From: Scolanthus callimorphus
Taxonomy: Eukaryota; Cnidaria; Anthozoa; Actiniaria; Edwardsiidae
Direction of reading: 5' to 3'
DNA length: 64,000 nt
Assembly (NCBI GenBank): GCA_033964015.1
Contig: CM066919.1
Span: 23,613,204-23,677,203 of the forward strand
Made by a program: the position numbers and the translations under genes. Shown here piece by piece: positions 25,815 through 39,200 of this stretch. The notes under the pieces were generated by a model. That model was given only the letters and a program-made list of their open reading frames with translations, did not search any database and was not told the origin of the DNA. Every line of letters begins with the position of its first letter. Positions within the stretch are counted from its first letter, which is position 1.

Positions 25815-25862
25815 CAGGGTTAGGTTAGGGTCAGGTTTAGGGTAGGGTTAAGTTAGGGTTAT
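25815..25862 (+). repeat. Short degenerate telomere-like (TTAGGG) tract
   Basis: gggttaggttagggtcaggt, then ttagggtagggttaagttag and ggtta: about 48 bp of imperfect TTAGGG-type units. TTAGGG is the usual animal telomere unit. It lies within a dispersed repeat rich in CCCCTAAAAGGTACC. Confidence 0.6.
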
Positions 25863-26261
25863 CCCTAAAAGCTACCAGAGGCCTGATTTTTAACCCTAAA
25901 AGGTATGACATGCACCCCGCCCCAAGATAGGGCAGTCTCCTCCCAAAGTATTTTCAATATCTGAAAAATTATCCATTCACTAATTCCAAATTCATGAATG
26001 AGTTGGCTCATAGAGCCCTTTGATTCCCTCTATTTTCGAGCGAACGCTAACGGATTTTTAATGAATTATTCAGCTTTTCCTGATAACAATATGACCGCCC
26101 TTTTTGGGCAACACAAAGTCAGATAAGGAGAATACATTCTCGTACCCAATACTTCTCTGCTGGTCTCCTCGTCACTTTAACCTGCGCCACAAAATTAGTA
26201 TTCCGGCCGCCACAAAAAAAAACTGCTAATTCGGAAAAACCTTTCAGCGCATGCTCCAACG

Positions 26262-26447
26262 CTCAAAATCAATCAATCAGCGACGGCCCTCAAATGGATG
26301 TCCCCAGAGCCTCCCCTGCGAGCAGACGAGCTTGGGAGCTCTGGGTACGAGAATGTTCTCGTAGCCATAGCTCCCCGGCTCGTCACCTCGTGGGGGAGGC
26401 TCTGGGGACATCCATTTGAGGGCCTTCGCTGATTGGTTGATTTTGAA
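26262..26447. mobile_element. Foldback element with ~50-bp arms (GAGGGCC family)
   Basis: The left arm (aatcagcgacggccctcaaa, tggatgtccccagagcctcc) is repeated inverted at 26392-26447 (ggaggctctggggacatcca, tttgagggccttcgctgatt). The centre is gctt/gtacgagaatgttctcgta. It is related to the elements at 799-857 and near 63545-63740. Confidence 0.8.
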
Positions 26448-26934
26448 CGTAGGGGGAAGGGCTAATCCACACGGACCGTATTTAAATCGTATTTGCCCGT
26501 CCACACATGACCTCGAACTTAAAATGAGGATTATCATCAATTGTTAAATGGCGTTGAAATGAGGATTATCATCAATCTGGTGACATGGCTATATTCCAAT
26601 TATCTTCGTTCTATTAAAAACATAAATAGAACGAAGCAATGTGTATAAATGAACATCAGCCAAAATAGTCCGAAGCCAAATTCGAAAAGCAAGTGCAATG
26701 GACTCTAACTTTGACGTAATCGTATTTGAAAACCTCCGTTTTCGACCGTCCACACGAATACGATAAATCTACAGTCTGGAGAGCGTTTTCGAAAACCTCC
26801 GTTTTTGTGCCCAAAATCGCCGTATACGTGTGTACGGGAGGTGCAAACAGAAAAAATATCTCCGTTTTTGACAAAATATCCGGATACGTGTGGACGGGGT
26901 CTGAGTGTGAACATGTATCAGACACTTGTGTTAT

Positions 26935-27150
26935 GTTTAAGCAATGAAAAGTACTTTCCGCGTGCTCTCTGCTTAGTTCTCCCAACATCCCCCGAGTGTT
27001 TGTAAGAAACCAGAGAGCACGCAGAAAGTATTTTTATTGCTTTTAGAAAATAACATACACACGCGCGACAGCGTTGCGTGACAATCGTGTTTCTCAGGTC
27101 TCTTACAAACACGCTTTTTAACCAATCAGAATGCGCATATTCACAATACA
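26935..27150. mobile_element. Foldback element with GTGCTCTCTG arms
   Basis: gcaatgaaaagtactttccg and cgtgctctctg are mirrored by cagagagcacgcagaaagta and tttttattgc, with an outer pair of TTTGTAAGA segments. No coding content. Confidence 0.6.
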
Positions 27151-28104
27151 ACATAGGTGTTATTTTCTAATAAGTTTTATTATCAGAGATTTGAGTGATC
27201 TTTAGATTAACAATCATACGAATGTATGCATGGAATATCGTTAGTGCCAACACTAGAGTGCGATAGGACTTATTTCATGGCAGTCTCGTGGTTTCATAAA
27301 CCCGTGGAAAATAGCGTGGCTTATTACTGCGTTACTTTATTACACCATGGGGGCCAGTATGCATTATTACACTGTACCAGGATATTTATGAGCCCCTGAC
27401 TCTACTCTCTTTGTTCGCCCTTTTTTCTCGGCTTTTTGCTATTTCTAACTAGTGCTGTTTGTTCCATGGGTTATTTGTGAAACTCACTTTATTTAACAAT
27501 TAGTCGCCGAAGGCCTGAGACGACTAATTGTTTTAGTATAATTACTCAAGTGAATAAATTCGCGTTTAGGGGTAAATTTTAGTTTCTCGTAATAATGTGC
27601 GCGCTATCCCAAATGCTTTATTCACCTATAGGTGAATATAGCAAAATATGACGAACTTCTCGACCAATCAGCACGCGGAATCGCTTGAGTAATCATACTA
27701 AACACTTACTTTGACAGGCCTTCTCTGTCCTGGCTTCAATTTGTACAGAAACAGTAAGGCAACAGTTGCCAATTAACGATTGTTTGACGACTTTACCGCT
27801 CGAATACCGCAACTCAAAAAAATATATGCAAGGTAAAACTTGCAATTTATGGTGACCCACAGGCGGTATTGAACGCCGTCAAGCATGAAAGATATTGTCT
27901 CTCCGATACCGAGACATAAAACGTTGATGCTGGTCATGGATTCCAGGAGAAGAGAGATTCGCTACATAGTAGAACGCACAGCTCGTGCATCTTCGCAACT
28001 CTTTACGTTGTTCGAAGGCGATCTGCTATATATTATTTCTACTGTGCTCTCATTGTCTTCCCTATCTTTGCTGCTAATTTAGCTAAGTATCAGTAAGTTT
28101 TTAA

Positions 28105-30280
28105 ATGTGTTTTTACAGCGAGCACATTCGTACTTCTAGATTAATGATACAGGACGCCATTAATGTGTTGTGACAGCAAGCCCATTAGTACTTCTAGCTT
28201 AATGATACAGGACGCCATTAATGTGTTATGACAGCAAGCCAATTAGTACTTCTAGCTTAATGATACAGGACGGCATTAATGTGTCGTGACAGCAAGCTCA
28301 TCAGTACTTCTAGTTAAATGATGCGTGAGGCCATTAATGTGTTTTGACAACAAGCCCATTAGTACTTCTAGCTTAATGATACAGGACGCCATTAATGTGT
28401 TGTGACAGCAAGCCCATTAGTACTTCTAGCTTAATGATACAGGACGCCATTAATGTGTTATGACAGCAAGCCCATTAGTACTTCTAGTTTAATGATACAG
28501 GACGCCATTGGTGTGTTGTGACAGCAAGCCCATCAGTACATCTGTTTAATGATTACTTCTAGCTTAATGATACAGAACGCCATTAATGTGTTGTGACAGC
28601 AAGCCCATTAGTACTTCTAGCTTATGATACAGGACGCCATTAATGTGTTGTGACAGCAAGCTCATCAGTACTTCTAGTTAAATGATGCGTGAGGCCATAA
28701 ATGTGTTCTGCCAACAAGCCCATTAGTACTTCTAGCTTAATGATACAGGACGCCATTAATGTGTTATGACAGCTAGCCCATTAGTACTTCTAGTTTAATG
28801 ATACAGGACGCCATTAATGTGTTGTGACAGCAAGCCCATCAGTGCATCTAGTTTAATGATACAGGACGCCATTAATGTGATGTGACTGCTAGCCCATCAG
28901 TACTTCTAGATTAATGATACAGGACGCCATTAATGTGTTGTGACAGCAAGCCCATTAGTACTTCTAGCTTAATGATACAGGACGCCATTAATGTGTTATG
29001 ACAGCAAGCCAATTAGTACTTCTAGCTTAATGATACAGGACGGCATTAATGTGTCGTGACAGCAAGCTCATCAGTACTTCTAGTTAAATGATGCGTGAGG
29101 CCATTAATGTGTTTTGACAACAAGCCCATTAGTACTTCTAGCTTAATGATACAGGACGCCATTAATGTGTTGTGACAGCAAGCCCATTAGTACTTCTAGC
29201 TTAATGATACAGGACGCCATTAATGTGTTATGACAGCAAGCCCATTAGTACTTCTAGTTTAATGATACAGGACGCCATTGGTGTGTTGTGACAGCAAGCC
29301 CATCAGTACATCTGTTTAATGATTACTTCTAGCTTAATGATACAGAACGCCATTAATGTGTTGTGACAGCAAGCCCATTAGTACTTCTAGCTTATGATAC
29401 AGGACGCCATTAATGTGTTGTGACAGCAAGCTCATCAGTACTTCTAGTTAAATGATGCGTGAGGCCATAAATGTGTTCTGCCAACAAGCCCATTAGTACT
29501 TCTAGCTTAATGATACAGGACGCCATTAATGTGTTATGACAGCTAGCCCATTAGTACTTCTAGTTTAATGATACAGGACGCCATTAATGTGTTGTGACAG
29601 CAAGCCCATCAGTGCATCTAGTTTAATGATACAGGACGCCATTAATGTGATGTGACTGCTAGCCCATCAGTACTTCTAGATTAATGATACAGGACACCAT
29701 TAATGTGTTATGACAACAAACGCCATTAATGCGTTGTGACAGCAAGTCCATCAGCACTTCTAGCTTAATGATACAGGACGCCATAAATGTGTTGTGACAG
29801 CAAGCTCATCAGTACTTCTAGTTTAATGATACAGGACGCCATTAATGTGTTGTGACAGCAAGTCCATCAGTACTTCTAGCTTAATGATACAGGACGCCAT
29901 TAATGTGATGTGACTGCTAGCCCATCAGTACTTCTAGATTAATGATACAGGACACCATTAATGTGTTATGACAACAAGCCCATTAGTACTTCTAGCTTAA
30001 TGATACAGGACGCCATTAATGTGTTGTGACAGCAAGCCCATTAGTACTTCTAGCTTGATGATACAGGACGCCATTAATGTGTTGTGACAACAAGCCCATT
30101 AGTACTTCTAGCTTGATGATACAGGACGCCATTAATGTGTTGTGACAACAAGCCCATTAGTACTTCTAGCTTAATGATACAGGACGCCATTAATGTGTTA
30201 TGACAACAAGCCCATCAGTACTTCTAGCTTAGTGATACAGGACGCCATTAATGCGTTGTGACAGCAAGCCTAGCTAGCGC
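28105..30280. repeat. 58-bp satellite array with a 770-bp higher-order repeat
   Basis: About 37 units of 58 bp; core phrases are ttaatgatacaggacgccat, taatgtgttgtgacagcaag and cccattagtacttctagc. A 770-bp block starting at 28131 recurs starting at 28901 with the same variant units in the same order, and the variant tacttctaga marks the next boundary at 29671. The array ends about 110 bp beyond the stop codon of TRAF gene C. There are no unique spacers, so it is not a CRISPR array. It is interrupted by stops in all frames. Confidence 0.95.
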
Positions 30281-30389
30281 CATTAATGTATCGTGGCAGT
30301 AAACCAGTAGTTTGTAAGGTGTGATGTTTTCTGTGGGGTGTGCATTCTGGTGCAAGGTCTCTATTCGACCCTTAACAATCACCTCCCCG

Positions 30390-33300
30390 TTAGGGCTCAC
30401 TAGACCCATCACTATCCACATTGATTTTGAAAAATATGCAATCTTCGTTGACGTATGTCGCATTCTTGGAAAGGACTTCCTCGTGCTTCGCAAACTTGGC
30501 GCCTCCGAAGCTGGCGTTCTTTTCAAGTTTTGGTCTTCCAAGAAATGGCTCGTTATCGGTGCACGGATTTGGCTTGATGCTCAGCTTGATGTGTTTGCGT
30601 TGCGACGGATCGCTCGTTTGGTCTAGTAGTTGAAACGTTACGCGATAATCGAACGGCCACTTCAGCAAAGCGTCAAAAGCTCCTGAAATAAAAAAGTTAG
30701 AGCAATCAGTGTTCGTTTTTTGTGAGTAAAATGATCTCTAAAAGTGCGTTTAGAGCTGTATCAATACTGCCCGCCTGTGAAAAAATATGTAACCGGGAGC
30801 TCCGCTTTTAGCCAGTGGCTAAATCTATATATTATCTTACCTTTGAGAATACTTATGAAGACAGAAATGTGGGTGCCTTTACCCTTGCCATCTCCGTTGA
30901 GGCAAACAGACGCGCACAGTCTATACCCAAATTTGGAGGTCACGAAAGGGGGGCTAAAAAGGGTATCGCAATTACCCGCCTTGGCCTCTTTCATTTTCCT
31001 GAAATCATAAGAGGAACGCTATATTTGTTTTGTGTTCCACGTTTCTTGTTGAGTAAGGTTTCATGGCATCCCAATGACAATTGATTAGCTTTTTCATTGA
31101 ATGCTCAGCGATTGAATATAATAATGATAATAATAGAACTTTATTTATCCACGGTAAACAAGTCTATTCAAGTTCAGATTGGCCAATCAGGGGCAAGACA
31201 AATTCAACAACTGACCAATCAGAGGACGAATTAAAGGGGCACTCGCACGCTTAATTTTCGTACCACCTGTCAAAAAATAAGTATAATTTTAATCACCAAA
31301 AATACATTTAAGTTGACCGTGAATAACCAAAAGAACAGTCCAGGGTTGTTAAATTGCCTTTTAACTGTTACATCAATACAAATGTATAGTGTTTCATTTA
31401 TTATCAAGAGGATGGACAGCGGCGTAGCCAGGAATTCCTGAAGGGGGGGCCGGATAGTGAAAACATGGGACGAAAATGCGCAAATTTTCTACAGCAAGTA
31501 CAGTAAATGTATGGGAAAACTTCCGAGAAAGGGGGGGCCCGGGCCCCCCTGGACCCCCCCTGGCTACGCCCCTGATGGAATTGGATTGCGATTTGAATTA
31601 TTTGCTTGTCAGGCAAGCGTGCGAGTGCCCCTTTAAGTACGACGGTATTGATTGGCTATCGGTCGAGTAAACGAAAGTTCACGATAACTCGTGTCTATAC
31701 TACGCATATTCACGAGTCAAAAACACGTCTGCAGATATTTGTTACGGCCATTGGTTACCCTGTGTTATGACGTCATTCGCGATCTGGCGTGTACACACAT
31801 GTTTGACACTCGGCAAAGAGTTGTTGGGTCTTGGCGTGGAAATTGTTTTTCAACCGTCGTTCAAATAAGTCAATTACGCAAACATAGTGGATTCGGAGCT
31901 TTGAACCTAAGGAACGGTTGCAAGAATAAATTGTTGTTGTTGTTACGGATTTGCAGCGGTTTCGACGCGTTTGAAACGTTTGCGTGGGACGTCCGTTTTT
32001 GGGACGAGTCACAATGGGATATACCTATTCAAGTCGTCAATTCTCCAGATCAACTGGCTGCGCGCCACTCTTTCCAGATCTCCAATCCGTTTGTCTTGTC
32101 GCTGTATCGTCAGCTCGTTCTCCTTGAGCTTTTCCTCGTGACTCGCTAGCTTTTCTTGGTTTGTCATCACCACATCGTAGAGTAACTTCAAGTGGTTGAT
32201 GATCTCAACTTTGTTGTGTTTCGGCATCTTCTCTCGACTGCACTGTAGCGAGAAAGAGGTTTGAATCTTGTGCCGCACACAACGGGTTATGATAATCAAA
32301 GGAATACTATGACCATCTCATGGATATGGGACGCAAACACAGATGACGTGATCATCTCACTGTACTTCCTTCTTTGTCCGTGCTGCGAATGATAATATGC
32401 TGAGAAATGGAGGGGATGTAGGGTTGGGGGAGTTAGGAGGATTAAGTGAAAAGATATGAAAACTTGACAACAGGACCCTCCCGGCTTCGTCGATCATACA
32501 TCATTCCTTCCTTTTTCATTCCTTCCTTTTGTGAATTTATCTGGATCCACAAATCGTCCAGCTTTACATAAAGATACGTGAGCTTTACATAAAGAACCTT
32601 GGATTACAGGAAAAGGCAATAGTTGGAGGACAATAGAAAACGTCAGCTTACTCTGTGTTGACAGCCGATATCCTCGTAAGAACACATCATTTTCGTCCTT
32701 GGACAGTCGTTCTCCACATGCGCATCGAGCTAGTTTGAGTACAGAGGAAAAAAAGAGGACATCTTTATAATATTTATAAATATTATTTTATAGGTGTAAA
32801 CGTTGTGGATACAATTATCTTTCTCTGTGTAGTCTAAATTTTTAAGGAAAATGGTCAAAATACATAAGGAATTTCTGCGGAAACCCATCCATGGGAAAAG
32901 CTGAATTTCCCATGGTAGAAGAATGGGAAGTGTTCGGATTTCCCTTGGTTATCCACGTGATTTCCGAACACTTCCCATGGGGAATTTCAGCTTTTCCCCT
33001 GGATGGGTTTCTGCAGAAATTCCCTGTGATACGCGACCAATAGACAAGGAGAGGTTGGAGGACTTTTACGTGCTACATTAGATGACTACACCTTTCTTTC
33101 TGTTTCCTTCATTATATTCTTTATATATTTGTGTTTATGTTATGTATGTGCGTTTTGTGTATATGCGTGTGCAGTCATTATGGTAATTAGAAAAAAGTTT
33201 TTTGACAATAAAAATATAAAAAAAAGATGGCGCAAATTGCTGCCGCGCATCATCCGAAAGACTAAGGAAACACAGTACAACTAAGTTCAACCCACAATAT

Positions 33301-36207
33301 TAACCAGTCTCGAACAAGACTTGAACAGAAAGAAAATTTCCTCTGCCCCAGCCGGGAATCGTCCCTAAACTAAAAGCGGTGGGAGACCCAGCGCCTTTAC
33401 ACTGAGCCAACTAGCTTCCATGTGATGGCTCCGGAAAATTCGAGCGTTTCCTTTCGCGCATTTTATGTGTGCATAACAAAATCTTATAAAAAGGCGGGTA
33501 CGCAATCCATTTACATCCGCTACATTACAGACGAAAATACTGCACATTTGTACTTATCTGGCCCGCTGAAAGGTTATTTAACAAACCTAGACGATTATTC
33601 GCTCATTCTTGTAAACTGGACAGAATTGAAGCCAACTAAGTCAACCTCAAACATTATAGTACTTCTCCTTTAACTTTCCACTGACCTCGCTTCTAGATAT
33701 GGTAAGTTTCTTGTCACACTTGTTGGGACAGGGAAGAGGCAGCTGAGGACATTCACTCAAGTGTTCCTGTAAATGGAATGAGGTGACACGGAATTTATCA
33801 TTTAAGCCTGGTGCACACTTACGACAAGAAAAATATCACGCGAACATAATTTAGTGGTTTCAAAAAGATGAAGTCAGAAAAATCACATAAGATCACATGA
33901 TGATGCACGGAAATTTTTGATTTTTTCAACTATTTTCCGATGCTTTTTTCGTTGCAACATGTCGTTATGTCGCTAGTGTGCACCGGCCTTTACATCCATT
34001 TCAAGAAACGTTGTCGGTAAAGCGCTCAAGCGTACGCGCCCAGGGGCCGGTTCCCATGAAAGGATGGATAAAGCTATTTGTATCCATTGATAAAAGTTAT
34101 CTGTTGTATAGGATTTGTTCAGGATTTATCCGTTGGATAAACGTTTATCTACAGATAACTCTTAACTGACCTTCTAGATACCGGCCCGGGAATATGGGTA
34201 AACACCTTCCGTAGCAATTAAAAATATTTTTGGTATCACAAAGCGCACGTTTACTACCTTATTCTCGATTTTTTTCTTATTCTCTCACAGTCTTACACCA
34301 TTATTCCTGTAGTGTGTTTGCGTTTGCTCCGACAACGTTTATTGAAATAGCTGTATACTTCTACCATAATTAGATAATCGATGAAACCCAAGATCGTGCG
34401 CGGAACGGTGCTTTTCTTCGAGTAAATTAAAAAGTAAGTGCACGCACAGACGCAAGCTTATAGCAAACGAAGGTGGCTCGCAAAACTATGAAAAATTATC
34501 GAGTGCTTTAGATTTCCCGCCTTTTTGAGTGTGTGCGCACCAAAGAAGGCACATTCCTTGTTGCATATCAACGAAATGTGAAAATTCTGCATATATTGGC
34601 CATCTGCTTTTGACACTTTTCTGGGTGAAACACGTTTTAAAGAGAAAAAAGTTCTTGATTCGATTTACTAACTGCTGGATTCGGCGGTCGACCATTTGAA
34701 TACTCACTTTCTTCTCCTCTCTCATGTGCCTTTCGTCGCAGTAACTGCATTGGATGAACACCTTAGGGCAGTCCTTCTGTAAATGTTTCTCCAGAAATCG
34801 TTTCTGAAATTTCGCGCCACAGTCGTTGCGGCACAGAATGTCAAGAAACTCACAACACTCTGCGTGGTCCTTTTGAGAAAAAAGAAGAACATGTTATAAT
34901 TCAAAGGTATCGCACATACGGATGGAATGCTGTCCGAAAACATATGTCCGGACTCGCAAACCGTTTAATGTTATTGATTCTGAATGTTTTATCCTTAGTG
35001 TGAAATCAGATAGAACCTTAGTGTGAACCAAATATAGGGAATCTTAGTGTGAACCAAGTATAGTGAATCTTAGTGTGAACCAAGTATAGTGTATCTTAGT
35101 GTGAAGCAAGTATAGTGAATCTTAGTGTGAAGCAAGTATAGTGAATCTTAGTGTGAACCAAGTATAGTGAACCTTAGTGTGAGCCAAGTACAGTGAATCT
35201 TAGTGTGAGTCATGTATAGTGAATGTTAGTGTGAGTCAAGTATAGTTAATCTTAGTGTGAGCCAGGTATAGTGAATGTTAGTGTGAACCAAGTATAGTGA
35301 ATCTTAGTGTGAACCAAGTATAGTGAACCTTAGTGTGAGCCTTAGTGTGGTGAATACTAGAATGCCTGGTGCACACTTGCGACATAACGACATAAGAAAA
35401 ATATCACAAGATTGCTATTGTGAAGTAATCTAATGAATCCATGGAAAATACTGATTATTTCAATTATTTTTCCATGTTTTTTTCGTTTCAACATAACGTC
35501 CGTTATGTCGCTAGTGTGCACCGGGCTTAAGTGTGAACCAAGTATAGTTCTTTACCTACCGAGAATTCCTTGACACTCCCTTCCCATTTGCAGCCAAGTT
35601 CCGAATTGGCACATTTCACCTCCAATCCCAAGATTTCATCGTTAAACGCCTTGTCAGGACACTATTAAAAAGAAGGGAATACATGTACGCGACATTAGCA
35701 TGTCAATTCCGTAACTGTTTTACTAATTTCGAAGTGCTCCTTCTCTGTTTGAATAGATATTTACAAACCTATTCATGGCGAAATATATACCAAAAAGTAT
35801 TTATAAAACTCGCCTACCCTGGAGATCACGGTATTTTTGTCTCTTTGCGCTTGCTGCTATAACACCAAAGATTAACGTACTATTTACTTCACTCTGTACA
35901 GTTAGCCGTAAAAGACTGGTGCACTACTCCGACAAAGGACAGGTCAAAAGGAAGTGCTAACTGGGTATTAATGGGCAATAGGTAGACTGAGGTAAGCGTA
36001 ATGACGGTCATCAGATGTAATTTGTCCTGAACAAACAAAACGTGATGAAAACTCCCACACTTGAAACGGACACTCCAATATATAACTATTTCAGAAAAGG
36101 TTGCGCCGTCCAATTGTCTTTTGTAGCCCGCGGTGCGTCATGGGAGAAAATAGATATACCAAAACAGAATCACGGACATTGGTTTTCAAGATAATTAACA
36201 ACTATCT

Positions 36208-36265
<58 letters not shown>

Positions 36266-39200
36266 GAGCAGATTTCGTATGACTGTGAAAAGAGCCGCGA
36301 AAGATTTGTACCGCGACTACGCGATTTCATTCGATATCTACAGCAGGCCAGGTTCCGTACCGCCATCGCGACAGTACCGCACCTTGTCACGGTACTTTTC
36401 ACAGTCATACGAAATCTGCTCTATATCCACCGCTAGGCACCGACCCTGGGGGGGATAGTTGTTTTAGTATATACCAAATCAGTAGAATAAAATATGGTGG
36501 ATTAAGGTTCAAAACGCAATATCGCGCGCGAAACGAGCCGCCATTTTGAGAGTTAGTCAAAATAGTAAATAGTAGTGCTGGATATCTACTATTTCAGGAA
36601 CCAATCAGAGCGCGCGAAAATGACTATTATATACCAAATCAGTGAATAGTCATGTTCGCGCGATTTGATTGGTTCCTGAAATACTAGATATCAAACACTA
36701 TTTACTGTTTTGAGAAAACTCTTGAAATGGCGGTTCGTTTCGCGCGCGACACTGCGTTTTGAATCTTTTAATCCACTGCATAACAACTATCCTCAATAGA
36801 TCTCAAAAGTTACTACGCTATCCAGTTGATTGGATCGGTATAATTTTGTCGATGTTTGTTTTAGTGTCTGAAAAGTATGTTGTTAAAGGCGAGCTCGTGA
36901 TGTTGTCAAGAAAAGGCTCGTGATTTTAAACTTTGTCTTGAGGCATAGCTATCCAAAATTCGAGGATAAATAAAGTAATTTATGTATGTATTTCTTGACA
37001 ACGTTATGTACCGTTTAAAACGTAACCATGTGTCGCCAAGCCTCCCCCGCATATGTCTGCGTTATGCTGATTTATTTTGGGGAGTAAGCAATAGCTAAAA
37101 ATAGAACAAGTATGATCATGTCAAATAATGATTCCCGCCGTGGCTAATAACAATATTCAAATTTCTGATAGTTTTAGCTTTCTAGACATAGAGAATCGAT
37201 TCTTTATTGAGAACGTTTCAATAAAGATAGAAGTTCTAGTTGCTGAAAATAGAGATTTGCAAAACTGTTAATCAGAAGGTGATAATGAGTAGTGCAGATA
37301 CTCAACTCAAGTGTTTATGTTTCTGGGAAATTTGTTTCTAAAAATAACATTTTTAAATGAATACGTCCAATATTGAAAACCTCATAATTGAGTGGGGACG
37401 TTTCATTACTCGACAGACTGCCGACTGCCAACTATTAATTATATCTAATCCATTTTGCTCTTTATTATATCAATTTTGTAATCACGTGCGCGTCCTGCAA
37501 TCTGATTGGCTATAAACACGAGTGTGTTTTTTCTCCCTGGGGGGGGGGGGGGGGGGGGGGGGGGCGCACGCTCCACGTTCAAAACGTGATTATTTCAAAA
37601 CAGAATAAGTTGACTTGACTTTTACAATTAACACAAGGTTTTCAATCCTAGGATTTTACTTTTCCTTTGTATACCCTCAGCCAGGGAAATGCAGAGAAAA
37701 GATGCCTCTGCTGGTAGGGAACTCTGAATACTTCCTTGAAATAACGGAAAAAACAGGGTTTTATGAGAATTCGTACCGGTAACTTGTCATCCAGGTCCAT
37801 CTGATCGACTGGGCATCTTGCAGTTGATGTGCTGATTGGAAACAAAAACGAATTCATAAGTTTGAAAACTTTAACATTAATAAACATAAACCAATATTGG
37901 CTTTCGGAATTTTCTACAACAACCGCAAAGTGCAAACCGCTTTTAAAACGTTTCAGAGGGCGGAGCTTACAGCTAAAGGCGTTGCTTCTCGCATCGCGTT
38001 TTCAAAACGTCGCTTGGTTTGAGATGTTGTTTTTTTTCTGTTCCGCAAGTCAAACTATCTAAGCCAATCAGGTTACGGCTAGTGCAGTCGACTGGTTTTC
38101 TGTCGCGGCGAAAACCCAGTCGACTGACACTAGGCGAAACATGGCAAAACCACGTTTTGAAAATTAACCGTTTTGCCTATAAAGTCATAAAACCACTAAC
38201 AAATGCATAGAGACAGCATTGAAAACTACTTTCTAACGTGGAGAATAATTGGACAACACTCACAAGCTGACATATGAGAAACTTATTTTCCCATTGTACG
38301 GTTTCTTTTGATTTTCCCATCCATGCAAAGCTATGTTAAACCACAATGATTGTATTACACACATACGTGCAGCGAGAAAAATATTGGCTCGCAAATAGTA
38401 AAAAACGGCATGATAGGATTAAGTATGCTTATAAGGATTCTATTTAGGAAATAATCAATATAAATCAGGCCTGTAAACTTTAGCGGCTTTGTAGATTGAT
38501 GCTTATTCCGTTTGTGGCAACGAATTCAACTTGTCGGATACCATTACGGCCAAAGCTTTTCAGCTCAATTATGTCTATTCATTACTAACTTAAAATTGAA
38601 TATTTTTTTGTTTCGTATTCCCGCTAAAGCGACAGTTATTTATTGAGTTTGTTAATTTGTGTCCAAGTATAAAAAGATTGTTAAAAAATCCTAAATTCGA
38701 TAACATAAGATAATTCGAATGCAATATGTTTTCCCATTTTTTGGGAACTGACACACTTTCAGCGATTTTAGATGCTTGGTGTAAATATCTCGTTTTGTAG
38801 AAATCGTGTCTGCCCTGTAAGACATTGTCAAGGGCAATAGGAAACAGAAAGTCGAGTTAGAAATTGTACATGCATACAAAAGATAAAAAAACATTTACGC
38901 GATGGAAGTCATTTTTATAAGAAAAGAGAATATATTATTTATATTTGTTATGAAAAGTTAAAGGAACTAACGATGATAAAATTTGAAATGATGGCCTTTT
39001 CCAGATTCACGTAGAGTTGTATGATTGTGTGGTACTCGAATCAGACTCAAGAAATGGACAATAAACAGAAGACTGGAAAACGTAAATTGCATCTAAGGAG
39101 AGAATTAGAACTTAGGACCGACCTGAGAAGTGTGTTGTAGCATTTGGAGCACAGACGATGGCCACAAGCGGATATTTGGACTGGATATCGCAGAGGATCC

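Larger units (their letters stand above)
21723..30389. other. Intergenic region between TRAF genes B and C
   Basis: No confident gene. It contains two weak exon candidates (23506-23570 and 24646-24780), short hairpins (for example near 22350-22390, arms gtagataatctaacaatc), a telomere-like tract, two foldback elements and the 58-bp satellite. A coding-looking stretch near 27740-27925 (frames reading KLAIYGDPQAVLNAVKHERY and TVRQQLPINDCLTTLPLEYR) could not be joined into one model. Confidence 0.45.

Noticed and set aside
28105..30280. Regular short repeats resembling a CRISPR array
   Set aside because: Units are contiguous 58-bp copies with no unique spacers, in a eukaryotic gene setting. It is a satellite.
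30321..31084. Plus-strand frames of 70-101 codons
   Set aside because: They lie antisense to the MATH exons of TRAF gene C and have no independent support.
33330..33425. A functional tRNA gene on the minus strand
   Set aside because: A- and B-box-like segments are present, but the arms do not pair as a tRNA and the flanking body is shared with other SINE copies.
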